The notes beneath the pieces are model-generated. The model ran no database searches and was not told the origin of the DNA. It saw only the letters and a list, made by a program, of their open reading frames with translations. A DNA stretch of 64,000 nt from a bacterium SCSIO 12827 (GTDB lineage: Bacteria; Pseudomonadota; Alphaproteobacteria; Rhodospirillales; Casp-alpha2), in assembly GCA_024397995.1 (NCBI GenBank), contig CP073746.1, positions 2,108,001 through 2,172,000 of the forward strand, written 5' to 3'. The translations under genes and the position numbers were made by a program. Positions 25,933 to 34,959 of this stretch are shown piece after piece; position 1 is the first letter of the stretch, and every line of letters begins with the position of its first letter.

Positions 25933-27102
25933 TCAACCACCTTCCGTGATGATGTAGAAGTGCTCAAGCCACTCGTTCACGTGGTGGATATACGGCACGT
26001 GCGTGAGGTACTTGGTATTCGATGGCGCGAACGTCTGAATCCTGCGGATACCGGTCGGTGCCTGCACCGCCAACAGGGTCTCGTGAATGTAGTAGGTCGG
26101 ATAGCGCTTCCCGTCGACTGTCACTTTCTCCAGCTTCGTCCGGACCTGGAGGTACATCGCCCCCGGTACCTTCTGCATCTTCACGATCTCGAACGGCAGG
26201 TGATTTTCCATCGAATGCATGAGGCGGCCGTATAGGACGTTGATCAAAAAGTATCCCAGCCTGTCGCCGTCAAAGAATTTTTTGGCCAGCTGCCCAAGGC
26301 TTGCGGCCAGCGCCTCGGTATTGGCCATCACACCGGCAATCCCTTCCAGTGTCGCCTGAACCTGAGGACACGACGCCTGATCTTCCTGCATCGGGGCCGC
26401 TGGCCCGACCGTGCTTAGCCTTTCCGCATCTTCGAGCGACATCAGGCTGCGCTCCGGCGACGGCACGTAGTCGACAATGATGTAGGGCCTCAACTGCTTA
26501 AGGTACTCATGTCCATCAAGGTCCCAGGTCTCGTCGAACAACCAGACATGCGCCTTTCGGTTGTTCGGGTTACGAAGATAGTAGTCTTCCATCCCCTTGC
26601 GGTTCTCGGGGCTCAACGCCTTCTTCGTCTTCAGGCTTTCGGTCTCGAACGGCCACATTTTCTCATATCGAAAGCGCACATGAGACTTCAACGCAAAGAA
26701 GGCGCTGTCGTCATAGAGGTCGACCTTCGGCGTCTTCGTAAACTTCAACGGGGCACCATACATGGCTCCGACATTGATGAATTTCTGATTGTCCTGCTCG
26801 AACAGCCGCATCTCGTAGCGTTTGCGAACGTTGGCGAGATCCTCGGTAAGCCCCTGTATCTTCGTCTCGTATTTGGTGTTCGTAAGTTCAGCTTCCTTGC
26901 CGAACATGGTCGATGTCACCGAATAGGTCGCTGCGACGCAGCCCGTACCAACAAACACGACGGCGTAAATCCAACTATTTTTTAAACGCTCAATATAATT
27001 CGAAGGATTCGACACCGCAGGCGCTTGCTCCAGAGGCGGCGTTTGCGGCGCTCCGCCGGCTTCCGGTTCACCCTGCGGCGGCTTTCTCGGGGTCCTTGAC
27101 AT
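25933..27102 (-). CDS. Membrane-anchored protein of unknown function
   Basis: This 389-residue protein has a proline-rich N terminus (1-35), one transmembrane helix (about 42-62), a short coiled coil (about 75-105) and a large outer domain with no recognised family. The topology suggests anchoring in the inner membrane with the bulk in the periplasm. The ATG at 27102 has AGGA 10 bp upstream. It is 20 bp downstream of the small exported protein gene and probably co-transcribed with it. Codon use is more mixed and GC appears lower than in neighbours, which may indicate recent acquisition. Confidence 0.7.
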   Translation of the reverse strand: MSRTPRKPPQGEPEAGGAPQTPPLEQAPAVSNPSNYIERLKNSWIYAVVFVGTGCVAATYSVTSTMFGKEAELTNTKYETKIQGLTEDLANVRKRYEMRLFEQDNQKFINVGAMYGAPLKFTKTPKVDLYDDSAFFALKSHVRFRYEKMWPFETESLKTKKALSPENRKGMEDYYLRNPNNRKAHVWLFDETWDLDGHEYLKQLRPYIIVDYVPSPERSLMSLEDAERLSTVGPAAPMQEDQASCPQVQATLEGIAGVMANTEALAASLGQLAKKFFDGDRLGYFLINVLYGRLMHSMENHLPFEIVKMQKVPGAMYLQVRTKLEKVTVDGKRYPTYYIHETLLAVQAPTGIRRIQTFAPSNTKYLTHVPYIHHVNEWLEHFYIITEGG

Positions 27103-27122
27103 ACGATACGGTCCTGATTCAT

Positions 27123-27443
27123 TCAGCGGGCGACGCCGGGAACCGGTCCATAGGGCGTGTAACACACACATTGCGCCCCGACCGGCAGCGCAACGCCGAG
27201 CGGGCAAGCGCCCAGACTGGTCAGACAAACACGCGCATACCCACGCTGGACCAATGTGACGCCAGGACGTGTTGGGCTGGTTTTCCGAGCCTCGAACCGC
27301 CCCGCGAAATCAATTTGGCCGGCGGTGAAGCTTGCGAGCGTCAGAGACATCGCTTTCGCTTCCGCCTCATCCGCACGCGGTTGCGGGGCCAACGCAATCA
27401 GCGACACGATCGTGAACGTGAATAAAAAGGTACGCAAAAGCAC
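27123..27443 (-). CDS. Small exported protein with a C-terminal GPVPGVAR motif
   Basis: The protein has 106 residues and a signal peptide (to about residue 23, ending RADEA). The end carries paired cysteines in CLTSLGAC and CVCYTPYGPVPGVAR. Similar tails occur in small secreted proteobacterial proteins of unknown role. I chose the GTG at 27443 because GGGGAGG lies 6 bp before it; the frame also reaches a TTG at 27461. It sits between fbp and the membrane-anchored protein gene on the same strand. Confidence 0.65.
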   Translation of the reverse strand: MLLRTFLFTFTIVSLIALAPQPRADEAEAKAMSLTLASFTAGQIDFAGRFEARKTSPTRPGVTLVQRGYARVCLTSLGACPLGVALPVGAQCVCYTPYGPVPGVAR

Positions 27444-27521
27444 ACTCTGCCTCCCCTGCAAGGAATCCAGAGTGTACTTTAAATTAGAAAAAAATGGAAT
27501 AAAGCGCGAAGGCTGAAGACG

Positions 27522-28583
27522 CTACTCCGCCGCGCCGGCGCGGCTGGCGGGAACGGCGTTGGCGTCTGCTTCCGCCTCGGCGTGATAGCGCTCGAGAATT
27601 TCAACTTCCTCGGCCGAGCCCATCATCACCGGGATACGCTGGTGGATGTCCGTCGGCTGGACGTCGAGGATCGGGCACTGCCCCGTGGTTGCCCGCCCGC
27701 CGGCATGTTCGATGATCATGGCCATGGGGGACGCTTCGTAGAGAAGGCGCAGGCGCCCGCCTTTTTCCCGGCATTTCTCATCGACCGGATACATGAACAC
27801 CCCGCCCCGCGAAATCGCCCGGTGCACGTCGGCGACCATGGCCGCGACCCAGCGCATGTTGAAATCACGGCCGCGGGGGCCGGTTTTGCCCGCCAGGCAT
27901 TCCTCGACATAACGCGCGACCGGTGCGTCCCAGAACCGCTGGTTCGACGCGTTGATGGCGAATTCCTTGGCTTTCTCCGGCACCTGGATGTCGCGTTCGA
28001 CCAGCACGAATTCACCGACGTTGGGATCCAGGGTAAACTTGGTGACCCCTTTGCCCTCAAGCGTCAGCAGCATGGTCGTGGACGCGGAATACAGGACGTA
28101 GCCGGCGGCGATCTGGTTACGCCCGGGCTGCAGGAAATCTTCCTTGGTCGCCAGGCGCGTCGGATCGGGTGAGCGCAGGATGGAGAAGATCGTGCCCACC
28201 GGCCCGTTGATTTCGATGTTGGACGACCCGTCCAGCGGATCGAATACCAGGAGGTATTTTCCGCGCGGCTCGTCCATCGGGATGATGTAGGGGTCTTCCA
28301 GTTCTTCGGACGCCAGGGCCGTCAACTGCCCGCCGCGGCGGGTCCAGGCCAGGAAGGTGTCATTGGCCAGAACGTCCAATTCCTTCTGGGTCTCGTCCTG
28401 AATGTTCTGACCGACAGCACCGCCCAGGTTGCCCGCGAGGTCGCCGTGGTTGACCAGACTGGCCACGGCCTTACAGGCCGCCGCGATGTCGTTGATCAGC
28501 GAGGCAAGTTCGCCCGTCGCCTTCGGTTCGTTACGGACGTCCTCGTACAGGAAATGGGCGAGTGTCAGTCTTTCGCTACCCAT
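27522..28583 (-). CDS. fbp: Fructose-1,6-bisphosphatase class I
   Basis: The 353-residue enzyme removes the 1-phosphate of fructose-1,6-bisphosphate in gluconeogenesis or the Calvin cycle. The metal and substrate signature DPLDGSSNIEING (Asp115, Asp118) and EELED near residue 93 are intact, and the C-terminal LRLLYEASPMAMIIEHAGG with GxAT is the family's second landmark. The ATG at 28583 follows GAGGGA. A class II enzyme, GlpX, is encoded 2.7 kb away, so the organism has both forms. No Calvin-cycle genes are in the window. Confidence 0.95.
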   Translation of the reverse strand: MGSERLTLAHFLYEDVRNEPKATGELASLINDIAAACKAVASLVNHGDLAGNLGGAVGQNIQDETQKELDVLANDTFLAWTRRGGQLTALASEELEDPYIIPMDEPRGKYLLVFDPLDGSSNIEINGPVGTIFSILRSPDPTRLATKEDFLQPGRNQIAAGYVLYSASTTMLLTLEGKGVTKFTLDPNVGEFVLVERDIQVPEKAKEFAINASNQRFWDAPVARYVEECLAGKTGPRGRDFNMRWVAAMVADVHRAISRGGVFMYPVDEKCREKGGRLRLLYEASPMAMIIEHAGGRATTGQCPILDVQPTDIHQRIPVMMGSAEEVEILERYHAEAEADANAVPASRAGAAE

Positions 28584-28688
28584 TGTATCCCTCTTGCTTG
28601 TTTCATTATTGGGGCGCCGGCCGGCTAAGAACATATGCCAGACCCCCGCCGCCGATACCAGGGGTTTTGCCCCGCCGAACCGGGGCCC

Positions 28689-29210
28689 TCAAACGGGCTG
28701 AGGCCCCTCAGCCTCATCCAGAAAAGTAGCCTCCTTATCCTCGATGTAGCGGCTGAGGGCCAGCACCTTTCCCACGCACTCCCCACCGTCCGTGACCGGC
28801 AGGCGAAGTGCCTCATACTGTACGGTCCGGCCCGAGGGGGCTGTGAAGCGGTTGAGGTAGAGAATTGGCGCCCGCGCCGCGACGGCGCGTTCGTTCTGGT
28901 GCAGCATGGCATCGGCCAGGCCCGGAATCTTTAATTCCTTCACCGACTTGCCGGTCATGTCGACACCCTGCAGGTTGGTGCGCTCCGTCCCCCAATAGCG
29001 GAACACAAAACTGCGGTGGTCCGCGACCACATCCATGACGACCAGCCAGGGCAGAATCGTGGCGGGAAACTCGACAAGCCGGATATCGGCCCAGGCGGGC
29101 ATGCCGTTCGCACCCGCGCGCGCCGCCCAGTAGCCGTGAAGCCAGGCAAAGTCGCCCGTAAACGTCGATGGATCGACAGGCAACTCCTCGGCGCTGAACG
29201 CGTCGTTCAC
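28689..29210 (-). CDS. PAS-domain protein of the PAS_5 type
   Basis: This 173-residue protein has a single PAS-like domain of the alphaproteobacterial PAS_5 group: a segment LVEFPATILPWLVVMDVV, then FVFRYWGTERTNLQGVDMTGKSV and a final conserved pair of beta strands. These are soluble sensors whose output is unknown. The start is uncertain: GTG at 29210 has GGGAG 8 bp upstream and is preferred here, but the frame continues to a TTG at 29270. tRNA-Glu lies just upstream on the same strand. Confidence 0.75.
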   Translation of the reverse strand: MNDAFSAEELPVDPSTFTGDFAWLHGYWAARAGANGMPAWADIRLVEFPATILPWLVVMDVVADHRSFVFRYWGTERTNLQGVDMTGKSVKELKIPGLADAMLHQNERAVAARAPILYLNRFTAPSGRTVQYEALRLPVTDGGECVGKVLALSRYIEDKEATFLDEAEGPQPV

Positions 29211-29324
29211 AAAACCCACTCCCAAATCACCGCCAAAATCGGCGGCGCCTCTTCCCACACGCCATTGCAACCGGAAACCGGGTCCGGTGCAATGAATTAC
29301 GTGTCGGATTTATCTACAGAAAAT

Positions 29325-29402
29325 TGGCGTCCCCAAGGGGATTCGAACCCCTGTCTCCTCCGTGAAAGGGAGGTGTCCTAGGCCGGGCTAGACGATGGGG
29401 AC
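29325..29402 (-). tRNA. tRNA-Glu (TTC anticodon)
   Basis: A full cloverleaf on the minus strand: GTCCCCA pairs with GGGGAC, discriminator G and encoded CCA lie at 29325-29328, and the anticodon loop CTTTCAC holds TTC at 29364-29366. The T-arm is AGGGGTTCGAATCCCCT. Confidence 0.97.
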
Positions 29403-29481
29403 GCTGTGGCCCATGGCCCGAAGGCGCACTTGGTATACGGCCCAAGACGCAAAATCAAGGGGACTTTTTCAATAATCGACA

Positions 29482-31344
29482 TCAGCCCGCCGGCTGGGCG
29501 TCCTCGATCTGAAATTGCACCGTGGTTCGGCCGTTCCAGTTGTTGAAACGCAGGCGTCCCGCCAAGTGCATCAGACGTCCATCATGGTTCATCAAAGCCG
29601 GCCCCAAATCGGAATCAAGTGCCCGGAATGCAATGCCTTCAAGCACCCCCCGGCCGTCTTTCGCAACAGAACACTTCACGTGATTCTCGCCGACCCGGTC
29701 GGCATAGGTCAGGCGCACATGCGGCATGACGAAGCGCGGTTCCGGATTGCCGGCCCCGAAGGGGCCCAACAGGGCGATTTCCTCGACCAGGGCTTCGGTC
29801 GCCCCGTCGGGGCGGAGACCACCGTCCAGATAGAGTGTCGGCAGGATGCCGCCCTCCGCCACATGGGCCGCCACGCGGTCATCCAGAAAGGCCCGGAATG
29901 CCGCCAGACGGTCACGCGCAACGGTGAACCCCGCCGCCATGGCGTGGCCGCCGCCCTTGACGATCAGGCCCGCCTGCCGCGCGGCGATGATCGCAGCGCC
30001 CAGGTCCACGCCCTTGACCGAACGGCCGGAGCCAACGCCGAGATCACCGTCCCCGCCGCCGTTAAAGGCAATGACGCAGGCCGGCCGGTTGTAGCGTTCC
30101 TTCAGGCGGCTCGCGACGATGCCGATCACCCCCGGATGCCAGCCGTCGCCATGGGCCAGCGCCACGGCCCCCATGGCGTTGGCGCTGCCGCCGCCGGCGT
30201 CCTCAAGCTGCGCCATGGCCCCCTGCAGCACCGCGCTCTCTATGGTCTGGCGGTCGCGGTTGAAGGCGTCCAGCTTGCGCGCCAGGTGCCAGGCCTCGTC
30301 CTCGTGCTCCGTGGTCATCAACCGGTATCCCAGGTCCGATTCGCCGACCCGCCCACCGGCGTTGACCCGAGGCCCCATGACGAATCCCAGGTGATAGGCG
30401 GTCGGCGCCTCGTCCACCCCGGCCACGTCGGCCAAGGCCCGCAGGCCCAGGTTTCGCCGCCCGGCCATGACCTTCATCCCTTGCGTAACCAATGCGCGGT
30501 TAATTCCAGTCAAAGGCACCACGTCGCAGACCGTGCCCAAGGCGACCATGTCGAGCCATTGCAGCAAATCCGGCTCGGCCCGCGATGCGTACCATCCCGC
30601 ACCCCGCAGCACCCGGTTGATGGCGACGACCAGAAGAAACGTCACGCCCACGGCGGCCAATTGGCCGTATCCGGCCGTCTCGTCCAGGCGATTGGGGTTG
30701 ATGACGGCTTCGGCCTTGGGCAGATCGGCCTCGGCCGTGTGGTGGTCGACCACGACCACGTCGATGCCGGCGTCACGGGCGGCGGCCAGGGGCTCGAAGG
30801 CCAGCGTGCCGCAATCCACCGTGACCACAACGGATGCCCCATGATTGTCCTTCAGCCCCAGGATGGCCGCCGTATTGGGGCCGTAGCCTTCCTTGATGCG
30901 GTCGGGGATATGAACCGCCGTGCGTCCACCAACGGCGCGCACGAAACGGCTCAACAACGCCGACGAGGTCGCCCCGTCCACATCGTAGTCACCGAAGATG
31001 CCGATGCACTCGTTCTGCATGATGGCGCCGGCCAGGCGTTCCGCCCCCTGCCCCATGTCGAGGAACCGGTCCGGATCGGGCAGCAGGTCGCGCAGGGTCG
31101 GCGCCAGGAACCCCGGCACCTCCTCCACGTCGATGCCGCGGCCGGCCAGCACGCGGGCCGTCAGTTCGGAAAGTTCCCATCGTTGAACAAAGGTCTGCAC
31201 GGTGCGCGGATCGACAGGCCTCTCCAGCCACTGCCGCCCGGTCAGCGACCGCTCGACGCCGAGAACCCGGGCCGTTTCGCCCCCAACATGCCGCGGATGG
31301 CCCGCTGTCCCGATGTCAGGACCTGCGAGAGAGCTTGGACACAT
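29482..31344 (-). CDS. recJ: Single-stranded-DNA exonuclease RecJ
   Basis: RecJ of 620 residues, a 5'-3' single-strand exonuclease of recombination and mismatch repair. DHH motifs are GIFGDYDVDGATSSALL near residue 116 and VVVDHHTAEADLP near residue 198; the DHHA1 domain has KGGGHAMAAGF near residue 465, and an OB-like C-terminal domain ends the protein. The ATG overlaps the end of glpX by 29 bp, indicating translational coupling. It is the last gene of a four-gene minus-strand operon. Confidence 0.95.
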   Translation of the reverse strand: MCPSSLAGPDIGTAGHPRHVGGETARVLGVERSLTGRQWLERPVDPRTVQTFVQRWELSELTARVLAGRGIDVEEVPGFLAPTLRDLLPDPDRFLDMGQGAERLAGAIMQNECIGIFGDYDVDGATSSALLSRFVRAVGGRTAVHIPDRIKEGYGPNTAAILGLKDNHGASVVVTVDCGTLAFEPLAAARDAGIDVVVVDHHTAEADLPKAEAVINPNRLDETAGYGQLAAVGVTFLLVVAINRVLRGAGWYASRAEPDLLQWLDMVALGTVCDVVPLTGINRALVTQGMKVMAGRRNLGLRALADVAGVDEAPTAYHLGFVMGPRVNAGGRVGESDLGYRLMTTEHEDEAWHLARKLDAFNRDRQTIESAVLQGAMAQLEDAGGGSANAMGAVALAHGDGWHPGVIGIVASRLKERYNRPACVIAFNGGGDGDLGVGSGRSVKGVDLGAAIIAARQAGLIVKGGGHAMAAGFTVARDRLAAFRAFLDDRVAAHVAEGGILPTLYLDGGLRPDGATEALVEEIALLGPFGAGNPEPRFVMPHVRLTYADRVGENHVKCSVAKDGRGVLEGIAFRALDSDLGPALMNHDGRLMHLAGRLRFNNWNGRTTVQFQIEDAQPAG

Positions 31345-32293
31345 GGTGGTGTCCTTCGATGTAGCGCAGCGTCAGCGTCTTGGAGCGCACGACGAGCGAA
31401 TGAGTGGTTGCCATGCCGCGACCGGGGAACTGAACGCCCGACAGCATGGGCCCCGTGGTCACGCCGGTGGCGGCGAAGGTGACGTTGCCGGCGGCCATCT
31501 CGGTCAGCCCGTACTTGTGCTGGGGATCGGTAACTCCGGCCTTGCGCAGGCGCGCCGTCTCATCGTCATTGCGCACGATCAGGCGGCTTTGCATCTGTCC
31601 GCCCAGGCCACGCAAGGCGGCGGCGGCCAGCACGCCCTGGGTTGCCCGGCCACTGCCCAGGAAGATATCGACGCCCGAGCCCGGCAAAGCCGTGGCGACC
31701 ACGCCGGACACGTCACCATCCAGGATCAGGCGAATGCGCGCCCCCGCTTCCCGCACCTTGGTAACGATCTGTGCGTGGCGGGGCCGGTCGAGCATGCAGA
31801 CCACAAGGTCCGACACCTTGACCTTCTTGGCCTTGGCGAGGGCCGCCAGGTTATCCGCCGGATCGGCGTCCAGATCGACGACATCCTGGGGCAGGCCCGG
31901 ACCAACGGCGATCTTTTCCATGTAGATGTTGGGGACCGACAGAAACCCGCCGTCCTGGGCCAGGGCGATGACCGACAGCGCGTTGTAGCCGCCGCGCGCG
32001 ATGATCGACTTGCCCTCAAGCGCCAGCACGGCGACATCCGCCTTGGGCGCACCGCCGGTGCCGAGCTTCTGGCCGGTGTACAGATCCTCGACCTCACCTT
32101 CCTCGCCCTCGCCCATGCGCACGGTACCGTCCACCATGAGGGTGTCCAGGCTGTCCATCATCGCCTTCACGGCGGCCTCGTCGGCGGCGCGTTCGTCGCC
32201 GCCGCCCAGATGGGCCATGGCCGCCACGGCGGCGGCCTCGGTCACGCGAACGGCCTCAAGGGCCAGGTTGCGGTCGGTCACGGCATCGGTCAC
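31316..32293 (-). CDS. glpX: Class II fructose-1,6-bisphosphatase (GlpX)
   Basis: The protein has 325 residues. Family signatures are VRMGEGEEGEVEDLYTGQKLG near residue 58, the ILDGDVSGVV metal site near residue 190, and the GSGRATQGVLAAAALR segment. It catalyses the same step as Fbp with an unrelated fold, and some members also act on sedoheptulose-1,7-bisphosphate. Translation starts at a GTG at 32293 preceded by GAGGAT. It lies between hom and recJ in one operon, an arrangement seen in many alphaproteobacteria. Confidence 0.95.
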   Translation of the reverse strand: MTDAVTDRNLALEAVRVTEAAAVAAMAHLGGGDERAADEAAVKAMMDSLDTLMVDGTVRMGEGEEGEVEDLYTGQKLGTGGAPKADVAVLALEGKSIIARGGYNALSVIALAQDGGFLSVPNIYMEKIAVGPGLPQDVVDLDADPADNLAALAKAKKVKVSDLVVCMLDRPRHAQIVTKVREAGARIRLILDGDVSGVVATALPGSGVDIFLGSGRATQGVLAAAALRGLGGQMQSRLIVRNDDETARLRKAGVTDPQHKYGLTEMAAGNVTFAATGVTTGPMLSGVQFPGRGMATTHSLVVRSKTLTLRYIEGHHHVSKLSRRS

Positions 32294-32323
32294 GGACGGA
32301 TCCTCGTCATTCTTTTATTCGGA

Positions 32324-33616
32324 CTACAGGTCTTCGATGCGAATGATACGCGGCGCCATAACCACGGCGTCAAGGGCGGCGATGGCGGAGACCGCGTCGA
32401 TCATGTCCGATTCCAGGGTGTCGTGGGTGGTCATCACCACCGGTACGGGCTCTCCGGGATCGCGGGCGCGCTGAATGATCGATTCCATGGACACGTTATG
32501 CGCCCCCAATGCCTGGGCGATATCGGCGAACACACCCGGCTTGTCCACGACCTCGAACCGAAGGTAATAGCAGCCCCGGTGTGCCGACATGGGTACCGGC
32601 CGGGGGACAGCCAGATCCGCCGCCGGGCGGGCAAAGCACGGCACCATGTTGCCGCGCGCGATGTCGATAATGTCGGCGACCACGGCGGAAGCCGTCGGCC
32701 CCGCACCGGCCCCGCGGCCTTGCATCAGCACACGGTCGACGAAATCGCCTTCGGCGACGACGGCGTTGAACACTCCGTCGACATGATTGATCGGCGCGTC
32801 CAGCGGCACCATACAAAGATGCACTCGCTGCTCGACCCCCTCCGCCGTTTCCGTGGCGATCCCCAGAAGCTTGATGCCGAAGCCCAGTTCCTTGGCGAAG
32901 GACAGATCGACGGGCGAGACATGGCGGATACCCTCGACATGGACCGATTTGAAATCGACCTGGGTACCGAACGCCAGGGCCGCCAGGATCGCCAGTTTGT
33001 GAGCGGCGTCGACGCCGTCGATGTCGAAACTGGGATCGGCCTCGGCGTAGCCTTCCGCCTGGGCCTCGGCCAGCACGTCCTCAAATTCACGTCCGGTGTC
33101 GCGCAGTTCGCTGAGGATGTAATTGCAGGTCCCGTTGAGGATGCCGTAGACCCGGGAAATCGCATTGGCCGCTAGCCCTTCGCGCAGCCCTTTCAGGATC
33201 GGAATGCCGCCCGCCACGGCCGCCTCGAAGGCCAGCGCCACGCTCGATCTCTCGGCGGCGGCGGCAAGCGCCTGACCGTGGTGGGCGATCAGCGCCTTGT
33301 TGGCGGTGACGACATGCTTGCCGTTGGCCAGCGCCGCCGCACACAGGTCCTTGGCGACACCGTCAGAGCCGCCGATCAGTTCAACCACCACGTCCACGGT
33401 GGGATCGGCGGCCAGCGCCATCGGGTCATCGGTCCAGGAAACCCCGGACAGATCGACGCCGCGGTCCTTGTTGGGATCACGGGCGGAAACGGCGGTGATG
33501 TCGATGGCCCGGCCGGCCCGACGGGTAATCTCGTCCCGATGGGTGGCCAGGACCCGGACCGTGCCCGCGCCGACAGTGCCAAGCCCGGCAATGCCTAAGC
33601 GCAACGGTGCCGTCAT
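32324..33616 (-). CDS. hom: Homoserine dehydrogenase
   Basis: The 430-residue enzyme reduces aspartate semialdehyde to homoserine, the branch point to threonine and methionine. It has a Rossmann start (GIAGLGTVGAGTV), the catalytic-domain block GILNGTCNYIL near residue 182 and EAQAEGYAEADPSFDIDG, and a C-terminal ACT domain (about 350-430) for feedback control. It is monofunctional, with no aspartokinase part. Its ATG overlaps the stop of the upstream aminotransferase gene by 4 bp. Confidence 0.96.
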   Translation of the reverse strand: MTAPLRLGIAGLGTVGAGTVRVLATHRDEITRRAGRAIDITAVSARDPNKDRGVDLSGVSWTDDPMALAADPTVDVVVELIGGSDGVAKDLCAAALANGKHVVTANKALIAHHGQALAAAAERSSVALAFEAAVAGGIPILKGLREGLAANAISRVYGILNGTCNYILSELRDTGREFEDVLAEAQAEGYAEADPSFDIDGVDAAHKLAILAALAFGTQVDFKSVHVEGIRHVSPVDLSFAKELGFGIKLLGIATETAEGVEQRVHLCMVPLDAPINHVDGVFNAVVAEGDFVDRVLMQGRGAGAGPTASAVVADIIDIARGNMVPCFARPAADLAVPRPVPMSAHRGCYYLRFEVVDKPGVFADIAQALGAHNVSMESIIQRARDPGEPVPVVMTTHDTLESDMIDAVSAIAALDAVVMAPRIIRIEDL

Positions 33617-34842
33617 CCGCCGAGGGCCCGCCTGCCGGAGTCCAGATTATCCAGATTGCCGGCGCGATAGCGTTGCATGAAGGACTTGATGGCGCGCAGG
33701 GCCTGCCGCGTCCGGTGGACGTTCTCCACCACCGCGATACGCACGAAGCCGTCACCGTGCTCGCCAAATCCGACGCCGGGTGCCACCGCGACCTGGGCTT
33801 CGGACAACAGAAGCTTGGAAAATTCGAGCGATCCCAGGTGGGCCATGTCCTCGGGGATCGGCGCCCAGGCGAACATGGTCGCCGGCGGCGCCGGCACGTC
33901 CCAGCCGGCCGACGCCAGGCCGGAAATCAGCACGTCGCGGCGTTCCTTGTAAACCGCGCGCATCTCGTCGACGCAGTCCTGCGGCCCATTCAGCGCGGCG
34001 GCGGCGGCCACCTGTATCGGCGTGAAGGCGCCGTAATCCAGATAGGATTTGACCCGCGCCAGGGCGGAGATCAGCTCCCGATTGCCGGCCGCGAACCCGA
34101 TGCGCCAGCCGGGCATGGAATAGGTTTTGCTCATCGAGGTGAATTCGACGGCAATGTCCCAGGCGTTCTGAACCTGCAGGATCGACGGCGGCGGATTGTT
34201 GTCGAAATAGACTTCCGAATAGGCCAGATCCGACAGGATGTAGATTTCGTGGAAGCGGCAGAAATCCACGACCTGCTCGTAAAACGCCAGATCACAGAGT
34301 TCCGCCGTCGGATTGTTCGGGTAGTTGAGAACGATCGCCGTCGGCTTGGGCACGCTGTGCTGCACCGCGCGTTCCAGTGCTTCGAAGAAGGTCTGATCCG
34401 GTTTCACCGGGATGTTGCGCACAGCGGCGCCGGCGATAATGAAGCCGAACTGATGGATCGGATAGCTGGGGTTCGGCACCAGGATCACGTCGCCGGGGCT
34501 GGTGATGGCGGCCGACAGGTTGGCGAGACCTTCCTTGGACCCCAATGTCACGATGGCTTCGTGTTCCGGGTCCACGGCGACGTTGAAGCGGCGTTCATAA
34601 TATGCCGACAGCGCCTTGCGCAGACCGGGAATGCCGCGCGAATTAGAATAGCGGTGGGTCTTCGGGTCCTGTGCCGCCTCAACCATCTTGTCGACGATAT
34701 GCTGCGGCGTCGGCAGGTCCGGGTTGCCCATGCCGAAATCAATGATGTCCTCGCCGTTGGCGCGGGCGCGCGCCTTCATGGCGTTCACTTCCGCGAACAC
34801 ATAGGGCGGGAGACGGCGAATACGGTGGAATTCCTGTTTCAT
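33613..34842 (-). CDS. Alanine/LL-diaminopimelate-type aminotransferase
   Basis: This 409-residue fold-type I aminotransferase starts MKQEFHRIRRLPPYVFAEVN and has DFGMGNPDLPTP near residue 35, NYPNNPTAELCD near residue 170 and the PLP lysine in SMSKTYSMPGWRIG near residue 235. The sequence is typical of the AlaC/AlaA-like enzymes found next to hom in alphaproteobacteria, often annotated as LL-diaminopimelate aminotransferase. It is likely to use alanine or a related amino acid. The ATG at 34842 matches the family start; the one at 34887 adds 15 residues. It leads the operon hom-glpX-recJ. Confidence 0.87.
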   Translation of the reverse strand: MKQEFHRIRRLPPYVFAEVNAMKARARANGEDIIDFGMGNPDLPTPQHIVDKMVEAAQDPKTHRYSNSRGIPGLRKALSAYYERRFNVAVDPEHEAIVTLGSKEGLANLSAAITSPGDVILVPNPSYPIHQFGFIIAGAAVRNIPVKPDQTFFEALERAVQHSVPKPTAIVLNYPNNPTAELCDLAFYEQVVDFCRFHEIYILSDLAYSEVYFDNNPPPSILQVQNAWDIAVEFTSMSKTYSMPGWRIGFAAGNRELISALARVKSYLDYGAFTPIQVAAAAALNGPQDCVDEMRAVYKERRDVLISGLASAGWDVPAPPATMFAWAPIPEDMAHLGSLEFSKLLLSEAQVAVAPGVGFGEHGDGFVRIAVVENVHRTRQALRAIKSFMQRYRAGNLDNLDSGRRALGG

Positions 34843-34959
34843 CGTGGCTTCATCATGTGCCAGAGCGGGGACGGATACAACAGCCATGCCGGGCGCGAAC
34901 GCGCGCTCTGCGGCGCGTTCCGACCCTGGACAGGCGGCAATCCTTTAGCGGCAAAAGCC

